Source of the DNA: Scylla paramamosain
Taxonomy: Eukaryota > Arthropoda > Malacostraca > Decapoda > Portunidae
DNA length: 64,000 bases
Direction: 5' to 3'
NCBI RefSeq assembly: GCF_035594125.1
Contig: NC_087192.1
Span: forward strand, 12,804,501-12,868,500
Position 1 is the stretch's first letter. Every line of letters begins with the position of its first letter. The notes under the pieces are model-generated. The model saw only the letters and a list, made by a program, of their open reading frames with translations. It was not told where the DNA came from and did no database searches. The translations under genes were made by a program, and so were the position numbers. Below are positions 11,501 through 25,061 of this stretch, in pieces.

Positions 11501-14050
11501 CAATATTAATTGAGAAACAGAACAACCATACCAAATGCGTATATTTTGAGTGTTTTTCACATTCTTAGCAAAACCCAAAATAGCACGCGAAACTATGTTG
11601 GAAAAAAAATGACATTACTAAAAGTGTCTTTTGAGTGTTTTTGAGCGTGTTAGGCAATAAATCACAAAAAAAAAAAAAACAGGGCAATCACATTACAAGG
11701 GAATAAAATCAACTTTTACCAAGAACTTGCCTTGAAGTGTTTTTTACCTCCTTACAAACCAAAACGCCAAAACGCATGCAAAAAACTCCTATATGGAGAA
11801 GCAGAATAACATTACTAAAAACATGTGTTTTAATTATTTTTAAGTGTTTTTAAGTGTTCCTTAAGTACCAAAACGTTAAAACCCCAAAATAACACACTTT
11901 ATAGAGAAAAAAAAAAGTAAGAAAATAGCTTTTTTTTATATTGATTTTCATAGGTACCAAGATGCCAAAATTATGCCAAAATTCAGGGAATTTATGTGGA
12001 AAAAAGAACATAATCAAAAAAGTTAATTATAGCTCTTTTTTCGGATTTTTTATGTACCAAACTATAAAGTGCATGCCACCTATATAAGGAAGTTAAACGA
12101 CTTTACCAGAAACCTGTCTTTTCAGTGTTTTTTCAGCATGTTAGGCACCAAAACGATAAATAATATGGAAGTCAGTTAATATGTGAATCCAAAAAAAAAA
12201 TTACTTAAAACGTGTCTTTTCAGTGTTTTACGTAGAAAAACGCTAAAACGGATGCAAACCAACAAATATGAAGAAATAGAATAACATTACCTAAAAGTGT
12301 TTTTGAGCTTTTAACGTACAAAAAAAGTGCAAATGGATGGAAAGCACTCAATATTGGGAAGCAAAAGGACATTACGAGAAACGTGTGTAATGAGTGTTTT
12401 ATAGTTTCACAAGAACCAGAAGGCAAAAAACGCAAAAACTCTTGTATATAGAGAAGTTTCTTACCAAAACGCTAAAACTCATGAATAACACTTTTAATTG
12501 AAAAACAGAACTACCTTACGAAATGTGTGTATTTTGAGTGTTTTTCACATTCTTAGTTACGAAAATCCCAAATTACATGCAAAACTAGCCTTATGTGGGA
12601 AAAAAATTACATTACCAGAAAAGTGTCTTTTGAGTGTTTTTGAGCGTTATATGCAAGAAAACACTAAAAAGCAGAACAATCACATTACACTGGAATAAAA
12701 CCAAATTTTACGAAGAACTTGCCTTTAAGTGTTTTTTAACTCCTTACATACCAAAACGCTAAACGCATGCAAAACAACCTTTATGGAGAAACAGAATAAC
12801 ATTACTAAAAACATTTATTTTGAGTGTTTTTGATCATATTACCTATAAAATCGCTTAAATACATGCAAAGAACCCTATGTTTGTGAAACGAAAGGACATT
12901 ACGAAAATTGTGTATTATAAGTATTTTTAAGTTCCTTAAGAACCAAAAATCTAAAACCCACAAATAACACTCTTTATAGAGAAAAAAAAATAAAAGATTT
13001 TTTTGTTAATCATCTTCATTGGTACCGAGATGCCAAAATTCTGAGAAAATTCATGGAAATTATGTGAAAAAAAACGTTAAAAAAAATAATTTTAGCTTTT
13101 TTCCGGGGTTATGTACGAAATCCGGAAGTGCATGCAAAGCCACCTATATGGAGAAATTACACGACTTTACAAGAAACGTGTCTTTGGGTGTTTTCAGCAA
13201 TTTCAACAATATTAATGAAAACGTGTCTTTTCAGTTTTAGCGTAGAACGCTAAAACAGATGCAAACCTACCACTATGAAGAAATAGAATAACATTACAAA
13301 AGAGTTGAGTGTTTTTGAGCATGTTACCTACAAAAAACGAAAAATTGAATGCAAAGCAGTCTATATTGGGAAACAAAAGGATATTACAAGAAAATTGTAT
13401 AATGAATGTTTTAATAGTTTTCAAGAACCATAAGGCAAAAAACGCAAAAAACTCGTGTACAAAATTACTGATAACGTGTTTTTTTACTGTTTTACTTAGA
13501 AAAACATTAAAACGGATGCAAACCAACCAATATGAAGAAATAGAATAATATTACTAAAAAGTTATATTTTGAGTGTTTTTGAGCTTGTTACCTACAGAAA
13601 ACGCGAAAATAGTTGCAAAGCACTCTATATTGGGAAAGGAAAGGACATTACGAGAAACGTTTATAATGAGTGTTTTATAGTTTCACAAGAACCACAAGGC
13701 AAAACACGCAAAAACTCGTGTATATAGAGATGTTTCTTAGATACCAAAATGCTGAAATTCATGAAGAACACTCTTAATTGAGAAACAGAACAACCTTACA
13801 AAATGGGTTTATTTTGAATCTTTTTAACATTCTTACTTACCAAAACCCCAAATTGCATGCGAAACTAGCTTTGTATGAAAAAAAATATTAACAGAAAAGT
13901 ATCTTAAGTTTTTTTGAGCGTGTTAGGCAATAAAGCACTAAAAAGCAGGGCAATCACATTACATGGGAATAAAACCAACTTTTACCAATAACTTGCCTTT
14001 AAGTGTTTTTAAACTCCTTACATACGAAAACGCTAAAACGCATACAAAAC
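5512..14050 (-). repeat. HOR satellite array, minus orientation (about 8 copies)
   Basis: The reverse complement of the HOR. J-unit KpnI-like boxes (GGTACCGAGATGCC or variants) lie near 5727, 6836, 7963, 9057, 9832, 10931, 11953 and 13021. Most intervals are 1.02-1.13 kb. The copy between 9057 and 9832 is shortened to about 0.78 kb by loss of part of I and of F-G. The 13.0-kb copy has a deleted H unit (near 13200). Short open frames recur in each copy but shift with the 95-bp unit and look incidental. No gene is seen in the block. Confidence 0.92.
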
Positions 14051-16005
14051 AAGTATTTTCAGTCTTTAGCAAGATTGTTACGTAAAAAAAACGCCGAAAT
14101 GAATCGGAAATATCCTATATGGGAAAAATTAAAAGACTACGAGAAACGTGTATTATGAATGTTTTTGATTTTCTTATTATCAGAAGGGTAAAACGCATGA
14201 AAAACACTTTATATGGAGAAACAGAACAATACTGCCAAAAAAAAAAAAAAACCGTGCATTTTGAGTGTTATGACATTGTTAGTTACCAAAAAGCCAAAAT
14301 TCATGCAAAGACCCATATATAGATATATGAAACGACTTTAAAAACGTATGAAAATACCATATATAGAGAAACAGAATACATTAACCAAAAATGTGTATTT
14401 TGTGTTTTTTATTTTTTTTTTAGCTTATTATGTACAAAATCGCCTGTCATCCAACAAATCACCCTGCATATGGAAATAAAAAAGACATTACGAGAAACGT
14501 TTGTTGTTGTTTTTTTTAATTACTTTCTTAAGTACCAAATCAGTACTTCAATAGTTCTCTGAAGTAAAAAAAACAAACTTACCAAAAACGGGTATTTTTT
14601 TTACATTGATAATTAGCAAAACGCCAACATGCATGTAAAGCAACCTATATGAAGAAACGAAACGAAATCACTAGAAACTTGTCTTTTGTTATTTTTTGAG
14701 CGTGTTAGGCACCAAATCAGTAAGAAGCAACGAAATCACCCCATAGGGGAATACAAAACAACTATACTAAAACGTGTCTTTAGAGTGGTTTTTTTTAGGC
14801 TCTTACGAACTAAATTGTTTAAATACATGCAAACACCTTGTTAGGTACCAAAGCACCAAAAACAGCCTATATGAGGAAACGAAAGGACATGACAAAAAAC
14901 ATGTATTATGAGTTGTTGTTTTTTTTTTAGCTTCTCAGGTACCAAAACGCAAAAATCGAGAAAGAAAAAAACATTACCAAAATCGTGTAATTTGAATGTT
15001 TTTCACATTGTCAGGTAGCAAAACACCATAATGCTTGCTCGCTATACGAAAAAATTAAACAACAATGCAAGAAATGTGTTTTTATGTTTTTCAGCGTGTT
15101 AGGCACGAAAACGCTAAATAGCATGGAAGGCACCTTACATAGAAATGCAAAATAATAAGCATGTCTTTTAAGTGTTTTAAAATTTTTACGTTCCAAAACG
15201 CTAAAACGCGTGCAACAAACACGAATAATCTTACCAAACAAAAAAAAAGCCTTGCCAAAAACGTATATTTTGAGTTTTTTTGAGTCTGTTACGTACATCA
15301 TCTTAAAAATGCATTTAAAGCACCCTGTATGAGGAAACGATAGGACATTACGAGAAACGTGCATTATCAGAGTTTTGAGTCTCTTAGGTACCAAACACTA
15401 AACCGCCTGAATGAAAATTCAATATCTCTTAATAGAGAAACAGAACATCACCAAAAACGTGTTTTTGAGTTTTTTTTTATTTTTTCCTTTTTATGTACCA
15501 AAACGTCAAAATACATACGAAGCATCCTATATGGGGAAATGGAAAGACGTTTGGAGAAACAAGTTTTATTTGTGTTTTTGAGCTTCCTAAGTAAGCTTCC
15601 TAAGTACCAAAACGCTAAAAAGGATGAATAGCACCCTATATAGAGAAAAAGAACAACATTACCTAAAATCTATATTTTGAGCGTTTTTCACATTATGTAG
15701 CAAAAAATCATAATGCATGCAGATCCCTATATGAAGAAGCAAAACGATATTACAGGAAACGTGTCTCCTGAGTGTTTACTTGAGTGTTAGGAATCAAAAT
15801 GCTAAAAAGCATTGAAAGCACCCTATTTGACAATATATAATAACATTACCAAGAAAGTATCTTTAGAGTGTTTTTCACCTTCTTATATCCGAAATCGCTG
15901 AAAAGCATGCAAAACAACCTTTACGGAGAAACAAATTAGCATTACCAAAAACTTGTATTTTGATTGTTTTTGTGCTTGTTAAGTATAAAAGTGCCAAATT
16001 ACACG
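13762..16005 (-). repeat. Palindrome 1, right arm
   Basis: The inverted partner of 3234-5477. Its inner end (13762) continues without a break into the minus-oriented HOR array to its left, so this arm looks like the source. Its outer end (16005) abuts plus-oriented HOR units (D onward) with no transition. Differences from the left arm are mostly homopolymer lengths and single bases. Confidence 0.9.
14050..16005 (-). repeat. Monomeric 95-bp satellite block, minus orientation
   Basis: About 20 unordered monomers, the reverse complement of 3234-5190. They carry the same idiosyncratic units as that block, for example one with a doubled AGCTTCCTAAGTA near 15586. No 1.1-kb periodicity and no gene. 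Confidence 0.87.
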
Positions 16006-18253
16006 AAAATCACGCTCATAAACACTTAAAAGACACTTTTCTGGTAATGTCATTTTTTTCTCACATAAAGGTGGTTTCGCATGCAATTTGGGGTTTTGGT
16101 AACTAAGAATGTGAAGAGCACTCAAAATACACGCATTTAGTAAGGTTTTTCTGTTTTTTTTTTTTTAAATTAAGAGTGTTATTCATGAATTTCAGCATTT
16201 TGGTATCTAGGAAATCTCTCCATATCCACGAATTTTTGCGTTTTTTGCTTAGTGGTTCTTTTGAACTATAAAACACTTATTATACACTTTTCTTGCAATG
16301 TCCTTTTCTTTCCCAATATAGAGTGTTTTGCATCAATTTTCGCGTTTTTTTTTTGTAGGTAAAAAGCTCAAAAAAACCCTCAAAATATACCTTTTTTGGT
16401 AACGTTTTTCTATTTCTTGATATTGGTTGGTTTCCATCCGTTTTAACGTGTTTCTACGTAAAACACTGAGAAGAAACCTTTTCAGTAACTTTGTTTTGGA
16501 TTCCCATATAGAGTAAGTTCCTTATTATTTCTCGTTTTTGTGCCTAACATGCTAAAAAACACTAAAAACACAGATTTCTGGTAAGGTCGTTTAATTTTGC
16601 ATGCACTTTAGGGTTTGGTATATAACAGTCCGAAAAAAAAAAGCTGAAATTAACTTTTTAATAATATTCTTTTATCACTTAATTGCCCTGAATTTTCCCA
16701 GAATTTTGGCAATTCGGTACCTTTGAAGATGAAAGACAAAAAAAAAACTATATATTTTATCTTTTTATTTATTTATTTTTTTATTTTTTTTAAATAAACA
16801 GTATTATTTGTGTGTTTTAGCTTTTTGGTACTTAAAGAACTTAAAAAAAAAAACACTCATAATACACGCTTCTCGTAATGTCCTTTTGTTTCCCAAACAT
16901 AATGTTCTTTGCATGTACTTAAGCGTTTTTAAAAGTAACTAGATCAAAAATACTCAAAATTCATGTTTTTGGTATATGTTATTCTGTATCTCCATAAAGA
17001 TTGTTTTCCATGCGTTTTAGCGGTTTGGTATATAAGGGGTTAAAAAATTCTTCGTAAAAGTTGGTTTTATTCCCATGTAATATGATCGTTCTTATTTTTA
17101 GTGCTTTGTTCCATATCACGCTGAAAAACACTCAAAAGACACTTTTCTGGTAATATCATTTTTTTTTTTTCCCACATGAAGCTAGTTTCGCATGTAATTT
17201 GGCATTTTCGTAACTAACGATGGGAAAAACACTCAAAATACACAATTTGGTAAGGTAGTTCTGTTTATCTATTAAAAGTGTTATTCATGCATTTCATCAT
17301 TTTGGTATGTAAAAATTTCTCTATATACATGAGTTCTTGAGTTTATTTTCTTGTGGTTCTTTTAAAACTATAAAACACTCATTATACACGTTTTTTCGTA
17401 ATGTCCTTTTGTTTCCTAATATAGAGTGCTTTACATCCATTTTTTGCATTTTTTGTAGGTAACAAGCTCAAAAACACTCAAAATACATCTTTTTGGTAAT
17501 GTTATTCTATTTCTTCATATAGATGGTTTGTATCTGCTTTAGCGTTTTTCTACGTAAAACTCTGAAAAGACACGTTTTCAGTAATTTTCTTTTGAATTCA
17601 CATATTGACTGACTTCCAAATGATTTATCGTTTTGGTGCCTAACATGCTGAAAAACACTGAAAAGACAGGTTTCTGGTAAAGTCGTTTAACTTCCCTATA
17701 TAGGTGGCTTTGCATGCTGTTTAGGGTTTGCTACATAACAATCCAAAAGAAAAAGCTCTAATTAACTTATATAATAATGTTTTTTTTTCCACATAAATTC
17801 CCTGAATTTTGGCAGAATTTTGTTATATCGGTACCTATGAAGATGAATAACAAAAAAAATCCCATTTTATTTTTTTTTTTATTCATTATATTTTTTTTTT
17901 CTAAAGAGTGTTATTTGTGGGTTTTAGCTTTTTGGTACTGAAGGAACTTAAAAATCACCCATAATACACGTTTCTCGTAATGTTCTTTCGTTTCCAAAAC
18001 ATAATGATCTTTGCATGTATTTAAGCGTTTTTATAGATAACATGATCAAAAACACTCAAAATACATGTATTTGGTAATGTAATTCTGTTTCTCCATAAAA
18101 TGTATTTTGCATGCGTTTTAGCGTTTTGGTACGTAAGGAGCTCAAAAACACTTAAAGGCAAGTTCTTGGTAAAATTTGGTTTTATTCTCATGTAATGAGA
18201 TTGCCCTGACTTTTAGTGCTTTATTGCGTTACACGCTCAAAAACACTGAAAAG

Positions 18254-18709
18254 ATATGCAAAGCGTCCTATATGAGGAAATTAAAGACCTTACCAGAAAT
18301 CTGTCTTTTGAATGTTTTTCTGCATAATAGGCACCAAAACGATAAATAATAATGAACTCACTCTATGTGGGAATCCAGAAGAAAACTACTGAAAATGTGT
18401 CTTCTCAGTGTTTTACGTAGAAAAACGCTAAAACTGATGCAAACCAACCAATATCAACAAGCAGAAAAACATTACCAAAAATGTATATTTTGAGTGTTTT
18501 TGAGCTTGTTACCTACAAAAAAAGACTCAAAAAATTGATACAAAGCACTCTATATTGGGAAACAAAGGGACATTGCGAGAAAAGTGTATAATGAATGTTT
18601 TATAGTTCAAAAAAAACACAAGGCAAAAAACGCAAAAACTCGTGTATATGCTGAAACTCATGAATAACACTCTTAATTGAAAAACAGAGCAACCTTACTA
18701 AATGCGTGT
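18254..18709 (-). repeat. Small inverted HOR segment i1
   Basis: Within a plus-oriented array this segment reads as the reverse complement of units I, H, G, F and E. It starts with ATGCAAAGCGTCCTATATGA and ends at ACTAAATGCGTG, where plus-oriented C-unit sequence (AAAAGGCAAG) resumes. An internal deletion removes part of the E unit (near 18650). The breakpoints equal those of segments at 24586, 33547 and 60030. Confidence 0.88.
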
Positions 18710-21700
18710 CAAAAACACTAAAAGGCAAGATCTTCGTAAAAGTTGGTTTTATTCCAATGTATTGTGATTGCCCTGCTTTTTAGTGCTTTATTGCCTAACA
18801 CGCTCAAAAACACTCAAAGACACTTTTCTGGTAATGTCATTTTTTTCCCACATAAACCTAGTTTCGCATGGAATTTGTGGTTTTGATAACTAACAATGTA
18901 AAAAACACTCAAAATTCACGCATTTAGTAAGGTTGTTCTGTTTCTTGATTAAGAGTGTTATTCATGAGTTTCATTATTTTGGTATTCTAGAAACTTCTCC
19001 ATACAGTCGAGTTTGTGCGTTTTTTGCCTTGTGATTCTAGTGAGACTATAAAACACTCATTACACACGTTTCTCGTTATGTCCTTTCTTTTCCTTATATA
19101 GAGTGCTTTGCATCCATTTTCTCGATTTTTTTTTATGTAACAAGCTCAAGAACACACTAAATATAGTTTTTTGATAATGCTATTCTATTTCTTCATATTG
19201 GTTAGTTTGCATGCGTTTTAGCATTTTTTACGTAATTTTTTTAAAAAGACATGTTTCCAGTAATTTTGTTTTGGATTTCCATTTAGAGTGACTTTCATAC
19301 TATTTATCGTTTTGGTACCTAACATGCTTTTTGGTGCCTTTTGCTTCCCTATATAGAGTGCTTTCCATCTATTTTCGCGTTTTTTGTAGGTAACAATTTC
19401 AAAAACACTCAATATATACCTTTTTGGTAATGTTTTGCTATTTCTTCATTTTGGTTGGTTTGCATTCTTTTTAGCGTTTTCTACGTAAAACACCGAAAAG
19501 ACACGTTTTCAGTAATTTTGTTTCGGATTCCCATATAGATTGACTTCCATGTTATTTATCGTGTTGGTTCCTAAGATGCTGAAAAACACTCATAAGACCG
19601 TTTTCTGGCAAAGACGTTTAATTTCCCCATATAGGTGGCTTTGCATGCACTTTAGGGGTTGGTACATAACAGTCCGAAAACAAAAGCTAAATTTAACTTT
19701 TTATATAATGTTCTTATTTCACATAATTTCCTGAATTTTGCCCGAATTTTTGCATGTTGGTACCTGTGAAGATGAATAAGAAAGAAAATATATATATTTT
19801 TTTTTTATTTATTGTTTCTCAATAAAGAGTGTTATTTGTGGATTTTAGCTTTTTGGTAATTAATAATCTTAAAAACACTCATAATACACGTTTCTCGTAA
19901 TCTCCTTTCGTTTCCCAAAAATAGTGTTCTTTGCATGTATTTAAGCGTTTTCATTGGTAACATGATCAAAAATACTCAAAATACATGTTTTTGGTAATAT
20001 TATTCTTTTTCACCATAAAGAATGTTTTGCATGCCTTTTAGTGTTTTGGTATATAAGGAGCTCAAAAACACTTAAAGGCAAGTTCTTGGTAAAAATTTGT
20101 TTTCCTCCAATGTAATGTGATTGCCCTCCTTTTTAGTGCTTTATTGCCTTTCACGGTCAAAATACTCAAAAGACATTTTTCTGGTAAAGTCTTTTTTTTT
20201 TCCCACAAATCTATTTTCGCATTGAATTTGGGGTTTTGGTAACTAAGAATGTGAAAAGCACTCAAAATACACGCATTTATTAAGGTTGTTCTGTTTCTCA
20301 ATTAGGAGTGTTATACATGAGTTTAGCATTTTTGTATCTAGGTGTATCTATCCATATACACGATATTTTGCGTTTTTTGCCTTGTGGTTCTTTTGAACTA
20401 TAAAACACTCATTATACACTTTTCTTGCAATGTCCTTTTGTTTCCCAATATAGAGTGCTTTGCATCAATTTTCGATTTTTTTATAGGTAACAAGCTCAAA
20501 AACACTCAAAATATAACTTTTTAGTAACGTTTTTCTATTTCTTGATATTGGTTGCTTTGCATCCGTTTTAGCGTTTTTCTAAGGAAAACACAGAGAAGAC
20601 ACGTTTTCAGTCACTTTGTCTTGGATTCCTATATAGAGTGAGTTCCTTATTATTTATCGTTTTGGTGCCTAAAATGCTAAAAAAAAAACACTCAAAACAC
20701 AGATTTCTGATAAGGTCGTTTAATTTCCTCATATAGGAGGCTTTGCATGCACTTTAGGGTTTGGTACATAACAGTCCGAAAAAAAAGCTGAAATTAACTT
20801 TTTTGATAATATTCTCTTATCATATGATTGCCCTGAATTTTCCTAAAATTTTGTCATGTCGGTACTATGAAGATGAATAAGGAAAAAAAAAATCCTATTT
20901 TTTTTTTTCTAAATAAAGAGTGTTATTTGTGGGTTTTAGCTTTTTGATACTTAAGGAACTTAAAAAACACTCATAATACACGTTTCCCGTAATGTCCTTT
21001 TGTTTCCCAAACATAATGTTCTTTGCATTTTTTTATATAACATAGCATTTTTATAGATAACATGATCAAAAACACTCAAAATATATGTTTTTGGTAATGT
21101 TATTCTGTTTCTTCATAAAGTTTGTTTTGCATGCGTTTTAGCGGTTTGTTATATAAGGAGCTCAAAAACACTTAAAGGCAAGTTTTTGGTATAAATTGGT
21201 GTTATTCCAATGTAATATGATTGCCCTCCTTTTTAGTGCTTTATTGCCTCTCACGCTCAAAAACACTTAAAAGACACTTTTCTGTTAATGTCATTTTTTT
21301 TTCTCACATAAAGGTGGTTTTGCATGCAATTTGGGATTTTTGGAAACTAAGAATGTGAAAAGCACTCAAAATACACGCATTTAGTAAGGTTGTTCTGTTT
21401 CTCTATAAAGAGTGTTATTTATGAGTTTCAGTATTTTGGTATCTAGGAACCTACTCCATATCCACGATTTTTTGTGTTTTTTGCCTTTTGGTTCGTTTGA
21501 ACTATAAAAAAAAACTCATTATACACTTTTCTTGCAAAGTCCTTTTGTTTTCTAATATAGAGTGCTTTGCATCAATTTTCCCGTTTTTTGTAGGTAACAA
21601 GCTCAAAAACACTCAAAATATATCTTTTTGGTAATGTTTTTCTATTTCTTGATATTGGTTGGTTTCAATCCGTTTTAGCGTTTTTCTACGTAAAACACTG

Positions 21701-21999
21701 AAAAGACACGTTTTGAGCAATTTTGTTTTGGATTCTCTTATAGAGTGAGTTCCTTATTATTTATCGTTTTGGTGCCTAATATGCTGAAAAACACTCAGAA
21801 AACAGATTTCTGGTAAGGTCGTTTAATTTCCTCATATACTCGTAGGAGTCTTTGGATGCACTTTATGGTTTGGTATATAACAGTCCGAAAAAAAAGGTAA
21901 AATTAACTTTTTAATAATTTTCTTTTATCATATAATAGCCCTGAATTTTCCCACAATTTTGCCATCTCGGTACCTATGAAGATGAATAACTAAAAAAAA

Positions 22000-24585
22000 A
22001 AAACCTATTTTTTTATTTTCTTACTTTGTTTCTAAATAAAGTGTTATTTGTGGGTTTTAACTTTTTGGTACTTAAGGAACTTAAAAACACTTATAATACA
22101 CATTTCTCGTAATGTCCTTTCGTTTCGCAAACATAAGGTTCTTTATATGTATTTAAGCGTTTTTATAGATAAGATGATGAAAACCCTCAAAATATATGTT
22201 TTTGGTAATTTTATTCTGTTTCTCCTTAAAAGGTGTTTTGCATGCGTTTTAGCGTTTTGGTATGTAATGAGCTCAAAAACACTTAGAGGCAAGTTCTTGG
22301 TAAAAGTTGTTTTTATTCCCATGTAATGTTATTACCCTGCTTTTTAGTGCTTTATTGCCTAACACGCTCAAAAACAATCAAAAAACACTTTTCTTGTAAT
22401 ATCTTTTTTTTTTATTACATAAAGCTAGTTTTGCATGAAATTTGGGGTTTTGGTAACTAAGAATGTGAAAAAAAACTCAAAACACAGGCATAGTGTAAGG
22501 TTGTTCTATTTCTTAATTAAAAATATTATTCATGAGTTCCAGCATTTTGGTATGTAAGAAACTTTTCTAATACACACATTTGGTAAGGTATTTCTGTTTC
22601 AAAATTAAAAGTGTTATTCATGAGTTTCAGCTTTTTGTTATATAAGAAACTTTTTTTCCTTCTGGTTCTTGTCAAACTATAAAACACTCATACACGTTTC
22701 TCGTAATGTCCTTTTCTTTGCCAATATAAAGTGCTTTCCATCCATTTTTTCATTTTTTGTAGGTAACAAGCTCAAAAACACATCAAAATATATCTTTTTG
22801 GTAATATTATTCTATTTCTTCATATTGGTTTGTTTACATCCGTTTTAGCGTTTTTCTACGTAAATCACTGAAAAGACACGTATTCAGTAATATTGTTGAT
22901 ATTGCTGAAAAACACTCAAAAGACAGGTTTCTGGTCAAGTCGTGTAATTTCCCCATATAGGTGGATTTGCATACACTTCAGGGTTTGTACATAACTTCGG
23001 AAAAAAGTTAAAATTATTATTATTTTTTTTTTTTATAAAATTTCCATGAATTTTGAAAGAATTTTGGCATCTCGGTAACTATGAAGATGAATAACAAAAA
23101 AAAAAAATCTCTCTATAAAGAGTGTTATTTGTGGGTTTTAGCTTTTTGGTACTTAAGTAACGTAAAAACACTCATAATACACGATTTTCGTAATGTCCTT
23201 TTGTTATACAAACATAGGGTTCTTTACATGTATTTAAGCGTTTTTATAGGTTACATGATCAAAAACACTCAAAATACATGTTTTTGGTAATGTTATTCTT
23301 TTTCTCCATAAAGGGTGTTTTCCATACGTTTTAGAGATTTGGTATGTAAGGAGTTAAAAAACACTTAAAGGCAAGTTCTTCGTAAAAGTTGGTTTTATTC
23401 CCATGTAATGTGATTGTTCTGCTTTTTAGGGCATTGTTGCATATCACGCTCAAAAACACTAAAAAGACACTTTTTTGGTAATGTCATTTTTTTTTCCCAC
23501 ATGAAGGTAGTTTCGCATGTAATTTGGCATTTTCGTAACTAAGAATGTGAAAAACTTTCAAAATACACAATATGGTAAGGTAGTTCTGTTTATTGATTAA
23601 AAGTGTTATTCATGCATTGCATCATTTCGGTTTGTAAGAAATTTCTCTATATACACGAGTTTCTGCGTTTATTGCCTTGCTGTTGTTTTAAAACTATAAA
23701 ACACTCATTATACACGTTTCTCGTAAAGTCCTTTTGTCTCTTAATATAGAGTGCTTTACATCCATTTTTGCATTTTTTGTAGGTAAGAAGCTCAAAAACA
23801 CTCAAAATATATCTTTTTAGTAATGTTATTGTATTTCTTCATATAGGTTGGTTTGCATCCGCTTTAGTGTTTTTCTACGTAAAACACTGAAAAGACACAC
23901 TTTCAGTAATTTTGTTTTGGATTCACATATCGACTGACTTCCATATTATTGATCGTGTTGGTGGCTAACATGCTGAAAAACACTGAAAAGACAGGTTTCT
24001 GATAAAGTCGTTTAACTTCCCTATATAGGTGTCTTTGCATGCACTTTAAGGTTTGGTACTTAACAATCCGAAAAAAAAGCTATAATTAACTTTTTTGTTA
24101 ATGTTCTTTTTTCCACATAAATTCCCTGAATTTTGGCAGAATTTTGGCATCTCGGTACCTATAAGGATGAATAATAAATAAAGGAATCCCATTTTTTTTA
24201 TTTTTTTTGTTTATTATTTTTTTTTTCTAAATAAAGAGTGTTATTTGTGGGTTTTAGCTTTTAGGTACTGAAAGAACTTAAAAAAAACACTCATAATACA
24301 CGTTTCTCGTAATGTCCTTTCGTTTCCCAAACATAAGGTTCTTTGCATGTATTTAAGTGTTTTTATAGATAATATGATCAAAAACACTCAAAATACATGT
24401 ATTTGGTAATATTATTCTGTTTCTCCATCAATTGTATTTTGCAGGCGTTTTAGCGTTTTGGTATGTAAGGAGCTCAAAAACACTTAAAGGCAAGTTCTTG
24501 GTAAAATTTCGTTTTATTCCCATGTAATGTGATTGCCCTTCCTTTTAGTGCTTTATTGCGTAACACGCTCAAAAACACTCAAAAT
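22000..24585 (+). repeat. Block duplication 1, copy 1 (HOR multi-copy block)
   Basis: This block matches about 31,000-33,546 at an offset near 8.97 kb. Shared private variants include AAAACCCTCAAAATAT-type A-B junctions (22177 and 31150), a duplicated E-like stretch TTTCTGTTTCAAAATTAAAA (near 22585 and 31585), the variant GTTATACAAACATAGGG (near 23205 and 32185), and the inverted segment that follows. Confidence 0.8.
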
Positions 24586-25061
24586 ACATGCAAGGCCTCG
24601 TATATGAGGAAATAAGAGACCTTACCAGAAATCTGTCTTTTGAGTGTTTTTCAGCATGTTAGGCACCAAAACGATAAATAATAAGGAACTCTCTCTATGT
24701 GGGAATCCAAAAGAAAATTACTGAAAACTTGTGTTCTCAGTGTTTTACGTAGAAAAACGCTAAAACTGATGCAAACCAACCAATATCAAGAAGCAGAAAA
24801 ACATTACCAAAAATATATATTTTGAGTGTTTTTGAGCTTGTTACATACAAAAAAACACAAAATTGATACAAAACACTCTATATTGGGAAACAAAGGGACA
24901 TTACGAGAAAAGTGTATAATGAATGTTTTATAGTTCAAAAAAACCACAAGCCAAAAAACGCAAAAACTCGTGTATATGGAAAAGCTTCCTAGATATTAAA
25001 ATGCTGAAACTCATGAATAACACTCTTAATTGAGAAACAGAACAACCTTACTAAATACGTG
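24586..25061 (-). repeat. Small inverted HOR segment i2
   Basis: Reverse complement of units I to E embedded in a plus array, beginning with ATGCAAGGCCTCG and ending at CTAAATACGTG. The left flank is the end of a C unit (CACGCTCAAAAACACTC). The right flank is another C-unit start, so the inversion replaces the D-to-B register in between. Confidence 0.88.

Noticed and set aside
11147..11578. A 143-aa open frame on the minus strand, the longest outside the LINE and TA tracts
   Set aside because: It is a read-through of units E, F, G and H of an HOR copy. Sister copies have stops in the same frame, and it has no recognisable domain.
5512..14050. A CRISPR array, suggested by regular short repeats
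   Set aside because: Units are contiguous 95-bp tandem repeats without unique spacers, in a eukaryotic satellite context with no cas genes.
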